This document shows positions 61,510-64,000 of a DNA stretch of 64,000 bases, in pieces. The stretch is from NCBI RefSeq assembly GCF_016641735.1, contig NZ_JAEDAO010000001.1:806001-870000 (forward strand), written 5' to 3'. The translations under genes and the position numbers were made by a program. Under the pieces are notes generated by a model. The model had not been told where the DNA came from and made no database searches. It saw only the letters and a list, made by a program, of their open reading frames with translations. This DNA comes from Ramlibacter algicola. GTDB lineage: Bacteria > Pseudomonadota > Gammaproteobacteria > Burkholderiales > Burkholderiaceae_C. Each line of letters starts with the position of its first letter. The stretch's first letter is position 1.

Positions 61510-62952
61510 ATGAAACACCCCCTCCGCCTCGCGGTTGCCGCGACCTTCGCGGCGCTGCTGTGCACCGGCGTGCCGGTCCGCGCACAAACACCAGCCCCCG
61601 CAGCCGCGCCGACGGTGATCAAGACCGCCTCCGGCGCGCTCGTGCACCGCTACCAGCTGGCCAACGGCATGACGCTCATCGTCAAGCCCGACCACCGCGC
61701 GCCGACGGCCGCGCACATGGTTTGGGTGCGCGTGGGCGGCATGGACGAGGTCGACGGCTACAGCGGCCTGGCGCACGCGCTCGAGCACATGCTCTTCAAG
61801 GGCACGGACAAGCTCGGCGTGGGCGAGTTCTCCAAGCGCGTCGCCGCGATGGGCGGGCGCGAGAACGCGTTCACCACGCGCGACTACACCGGCTACTACC
61901 AGCAGATCCCGTCGCAGCGGCTCGAGGACGTGATGGCGCTGGAGGCCGACCGCTTCCAGCACAACAAGTGGTCCGACGACGAGTTCAAGCGCGAAATCGA
62001 GGTGGTGAAGGAAGAGCGCCGCTGGCGCGTGGAGGACAACCCCCGTTCGGCGCTCTACGAAGTGATCAGCGGCGTGACGTACCTCGCCTCGCCGTACCGT
62101 CGCCCCGTGGTCGGCTGGATGAACGACCTCGACGCGATGAAGCCGGACGACCTGCGCGAGTTCTACAAGCGCTGGTACGTGCCCGGCAATGCAGCCGTCG
62201 TCGTCGCCGGCGACGTCGATCCGCAGAAGGTGTTCCAGCTCGCGCAGAAGCACTACGGGTCGATTCCCGCGCGTGCCGCGCCCGCGCGCAAGCCGCAGGT
62301 CGAGCCGGCGCAGGCCGGCATCCGCCGCGTCGAGCACAAGGCGCCCGCCGAACAGTCGTACGTCGCGCTGTCGTTCAAGGTGCCGCAGTTGCGCAGCTTC
62401 GATGCTTCGCCGGAAGCCGACGATGCGGTGGCGCTCACGGTGCTGTCCGCGGTGCTCGATGGCTACGCGGGTGCGCGCCTCGATCGCGGGCTGACCCAGG
62501 GCCCCGATCGCGTCGCCGACGGTGCCGGCTCGGACAATGGCCTGTGGGGCCGCGGGCCACAGCTGTTCACGCTCGACGGCATCCCGGCGCCCGGCAAGAC
62601 GACGGAGCAGGTCGAGGCCGCGCTGCGCGGCGAAGTCGCCCGCATCGCGCGCGAGGGCGTCAGCGAAGCCGAGCTGCAGCGCGTGAAGACGCAGTGGATC
62701 GCCGGCCAGGTCTACAAGCAGGACTCGGTGTTCAACCAGGCGAACGAACTCGGCCGCCTGTGGGCGCAGGAGCTGCCGCTGGACGCGGGCGACCGCATCA
62801 TCGACCGGCTCAAGGGCGTCACCGCCGCGCAGGTCCAGGCCGTCGCCGCGAAGTACTTCGGCGACGACCAGCTCACCATCGGCGTGCTGCGCCCGCTGCC
62901 GCGCGACCCCAATGCCCGCCCCCGCGCCAAGCCGACGGGCGTGCGCGACTGA
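61510..62952 (+). CDS. M16 family zinc peptidase (active subunit)
   Basis: A 480-residue secreted peptidase with a signal peptide (cut near V-R-A-Q). The inverted zinc motif H-A-L-E-H is present near residue 94, followed by the distal glutamate region E-V-V-K-E-E-R-R about 70 residues later. Pairs of M16 proteins, one active and one not, work together; the next gene codes the second. TAGAAT at 61492 may be the -10. Confidence 0.92.
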   Translation: MKHPLRLAVAATFAALLCTGVPVRAQTPAPAAAPTVIKTASGALVHRYQLANGMTLIVKPDHRAPTAAHMVWVRVGGMDEVDGYSGLAHALEHMLFKGTDKLGVGEFSKRVAAMGGRENAFTTRDYTGYYQQIPSQRLEDVMALEADRFQHNKWSDDEFKREIEVVKEERRWRVEDNPRSALYEVISGVTYLASPYRRPVVGWMNDLDAMKPDDLREFYKRWYVPGNAAVVVAGDVDPQKVFQLAQKHYGSIPARAAPARKPQVEPAQAGIRRVEHKAPAEQSYVALSFKVPQLRSFDASPEADDAVALTVLSAVLDGYAGARLDRGLTQGPDRVADGAGSDNGLWGRGPQLFTLDGIPAPGKTTEQVEAALRGEVARIAREGVSEAELQRVKTQWIAGQVYKQDSVFNQANELGRLWAQELPLDAGDRIIDRLKGVTAAQVQAVAAKYFGDDQLTIGVLRPLPRDPNARPRAKPTGVRD

Positions 62953-62963
62953 ACCCCATCTCC

Positions 62964-64000
62964 ATGCACAAGATCTCCTTCCGCCTCCTCGGCCTCCTGG
63001 CCGCCGGGTTCCTCGCCAGCGCGCCCGCGCTGGCCGCGCTGCCGATCCAGAACTGGAAGCAGGCCAGCGGCGCGCAGGTCTACCTCGTCGAAAGCAAGAC
63101 CATCCCGATGGTCGACGTCCGGATCGAATTCGACGGCGGCAGCCGCCGCGACCCGGCCACGAAGTCGGGCCTGGCCAGCGTCAGCGCCGCGATGACGAGC
63201 AAGGGCGTGCGCGCCGCCGGCAACCAGCCGGCGCTGGACGAGAACCAGCTCGGTGAAGCGTGGGCCGACCTCGGCGCCGGCTTCGGCGGCGACGCGAGCG
63301 AAGACCGCATGAGCTTTTCGCTGCGCTCGCTCACCGATCCCAAGCTGCTGGACCAGGCCGTCCTGCTCGCATCGCGCCAGCTCGCCGAGCCCTCGTATCC
63401 GGCGGACGTGTGGGCGCGCGAGCGCGATCGCATCAGCAACGCGATCAAGGAAGCCGACACGCGCCCGGGCACCGTGGCGGCCAAGGCATTCAACAAGGCG
63501 GTGTTCGGCACCCATCCGTACGGCTACGAGCCGACGGTGGAATCGCTGGCCGCGATCGGCGTCGAGGACCTGCGCGCTTTCCACGCCGCGCACGTGATGC
63601 CGTGCCGCGCCAAGGTCAGCGTCGTCGGCAACGTGGACCGCGCCCAGGCGGACACGCTGGTGCAGCGCCTGCTCGCCCGCCTGCCGCAAAACGGCGCCTG
63701 TCCGGCACTGCCGCCGGTGCCCGAGGTGTCTGCGCTGGCCGCGCCCGCGGTGAACGCCATCCCGTTCCAGTCCGCCCAGGCCCACGTGTTCATCGGCCAG
63801 CCCGGCTACAAGCGCAGCGACCCGGACTATTTCCCGCTGCTGGTCGGCAACTACATCCTGGGCGGCAGCGGCCTCGTGTCGCGCCTGTCCGACGAGGTGC
63901 GCGAAAAGCGCGGGCTGGCGTACAGCGCGTACAGCTACTTCGCGCCGGGGATGCACGCCGGCGCCTTCACGTTGGGGCTGCAAACGCGGCCCGACCAGGC
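62964..64000 (+). CDS. M16 family peptidase-like protein (inactive partner), cut by window end
   Basis: The frame runs off the window after 345 residues. A signal peptide (cut near A-L-A-A) is followed by the M16 fold, but where H-x-x-E-H is expected the sequence is S-V-S-A-A-M-T-S, so the zinc site is lost. The second-half R-G-L-A-Y-S-A-Y-S-Y segment, which completes the active site of the partner, is kept. It lies 11 bases after the active M16 gene, as in other two-gene M16 pairs. Confidence 0.92.
   Translation, partial: MHKISFRLLGLLAAGFLASAPALAALPIQNWKQASGAQVYLVESKTIPMVDVRIEFDGGSRRDPATKSGLASVSAAMTSKGVRAAGNQPALDENQLGEAWADLGAGFGGDASEDRMSFSLRSLTDPKLLDQAVLLASRQLAEPSYPADVWARERDRISNAIKEADTRPGTVAAKAFNKAVFGTHPYGYEPTVESLAAIGVEDLRAFHAAHVMPCRAKVSVVGNVDRAQADTLVQRLLARLPQNGACPALPPVPEVSALAAPAVNAIPFQSAQAHVFIGQPGYKRSDPDYFPLLVGNYILGGSGLVSRLSDEVREKRGLAYSAYSYFAPGMHAGAFTLGLQTRPDQ

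Overview
The window is GC-rich and gene-dense, with short gaps and many ATGA or TGATG start/stop overlaps. The gene content points to a betaproteobacterium of the order Burkholderiales, most likely Comamonadaceae (Variovorax/Ramlibacter type): a pilGHIJL chemosensory cluster behind a rubredoxin gene, a cox operon headed by a DUF2244 gene, a Bug-type binding protein, pcaIJF, and a selenoneine (sen) locus of the kind described in Variovorax. This placement is inferred from gene content, not from a database search. No phage, insertion sequence, CRISPR array or replication origin was seen.

Layout. 1-9.8 kb: the 3' end of a rubredoxin gene, then the type IV pilus chemosensory system pilG-pilH-pilI-pilJ-pilL, with a 1991-residue hybrid CheA-type kinase. 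9.9-16.2 kb: photolyase (minus strand) diverging from yqgE-ruvX-pyrR-pyrB-pyrX-plsC, an overlapping operon for pyrimidine synthesis; pyrX encodes a dihydroorotase homologue that has lost its metal ligands. 16.2-17.9 kb: small hypothetical genes, a CPBP protease and tRNA-Arg(CCT). 18-21.6 kb (minus): an overlapping operon of MoxR ATPase, GNAT acetyltransferase, CPBP protease and vWA protein, diverging from a di-heme cytochrome c. 22.5-29.5 kb: DUF1841, then an IlvD/Edd dehydratase diverging from a TAXI-TRAP transporter, a DapA-family lyase and an RraA-family aldolase, which look like one carbon-acid uptake and breakdown unit. 29.6-32.2 kb (minus): pcaI-pcaJ-pcaF, the end of the beta-ketoadipate pathway. 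32.3-42 kb: mixed small genes, a NylB-like serine hydrolase, a TauE permease, kefF-kefC, a ParA-like ATPase, a MaoC hydratase, and comF-trmL.

41.1-51.5 kb: a large cytochrome c oxidase locus with a BioC-like protein, DUF2244, coxB (with a fused cytochrome c domain), coxA, a 37-residue assembly protein, ctaG, coxC, a twin-TM protein, SURF1, a divergent Sco-like protein, ctaA, ctaB and sco. It holds structural subunits, copper delivery and heme O/A synthesis together. 51.5-56.7 kb: a HEAT-type alkylation-repeat protein, a Bug protein, a membrane protein with a degenerate GGDEF domain, and rpoH preceded by a perfect CIRCE operator.

56.8-60.3 kb: cutA, then selD/senC, senB and senA, a complete core set for making selenosugar and selenoneine. 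60.3-64 kb: ftsY (minus) and a pair of M16 peptidases, the first with the zinc motif and the second without it and cut by the window end. The most notable system is the sen locus; the CIRCE-controlled rpoH, the TRAP/aldolase unit and the four-gene MoxR operon follow.
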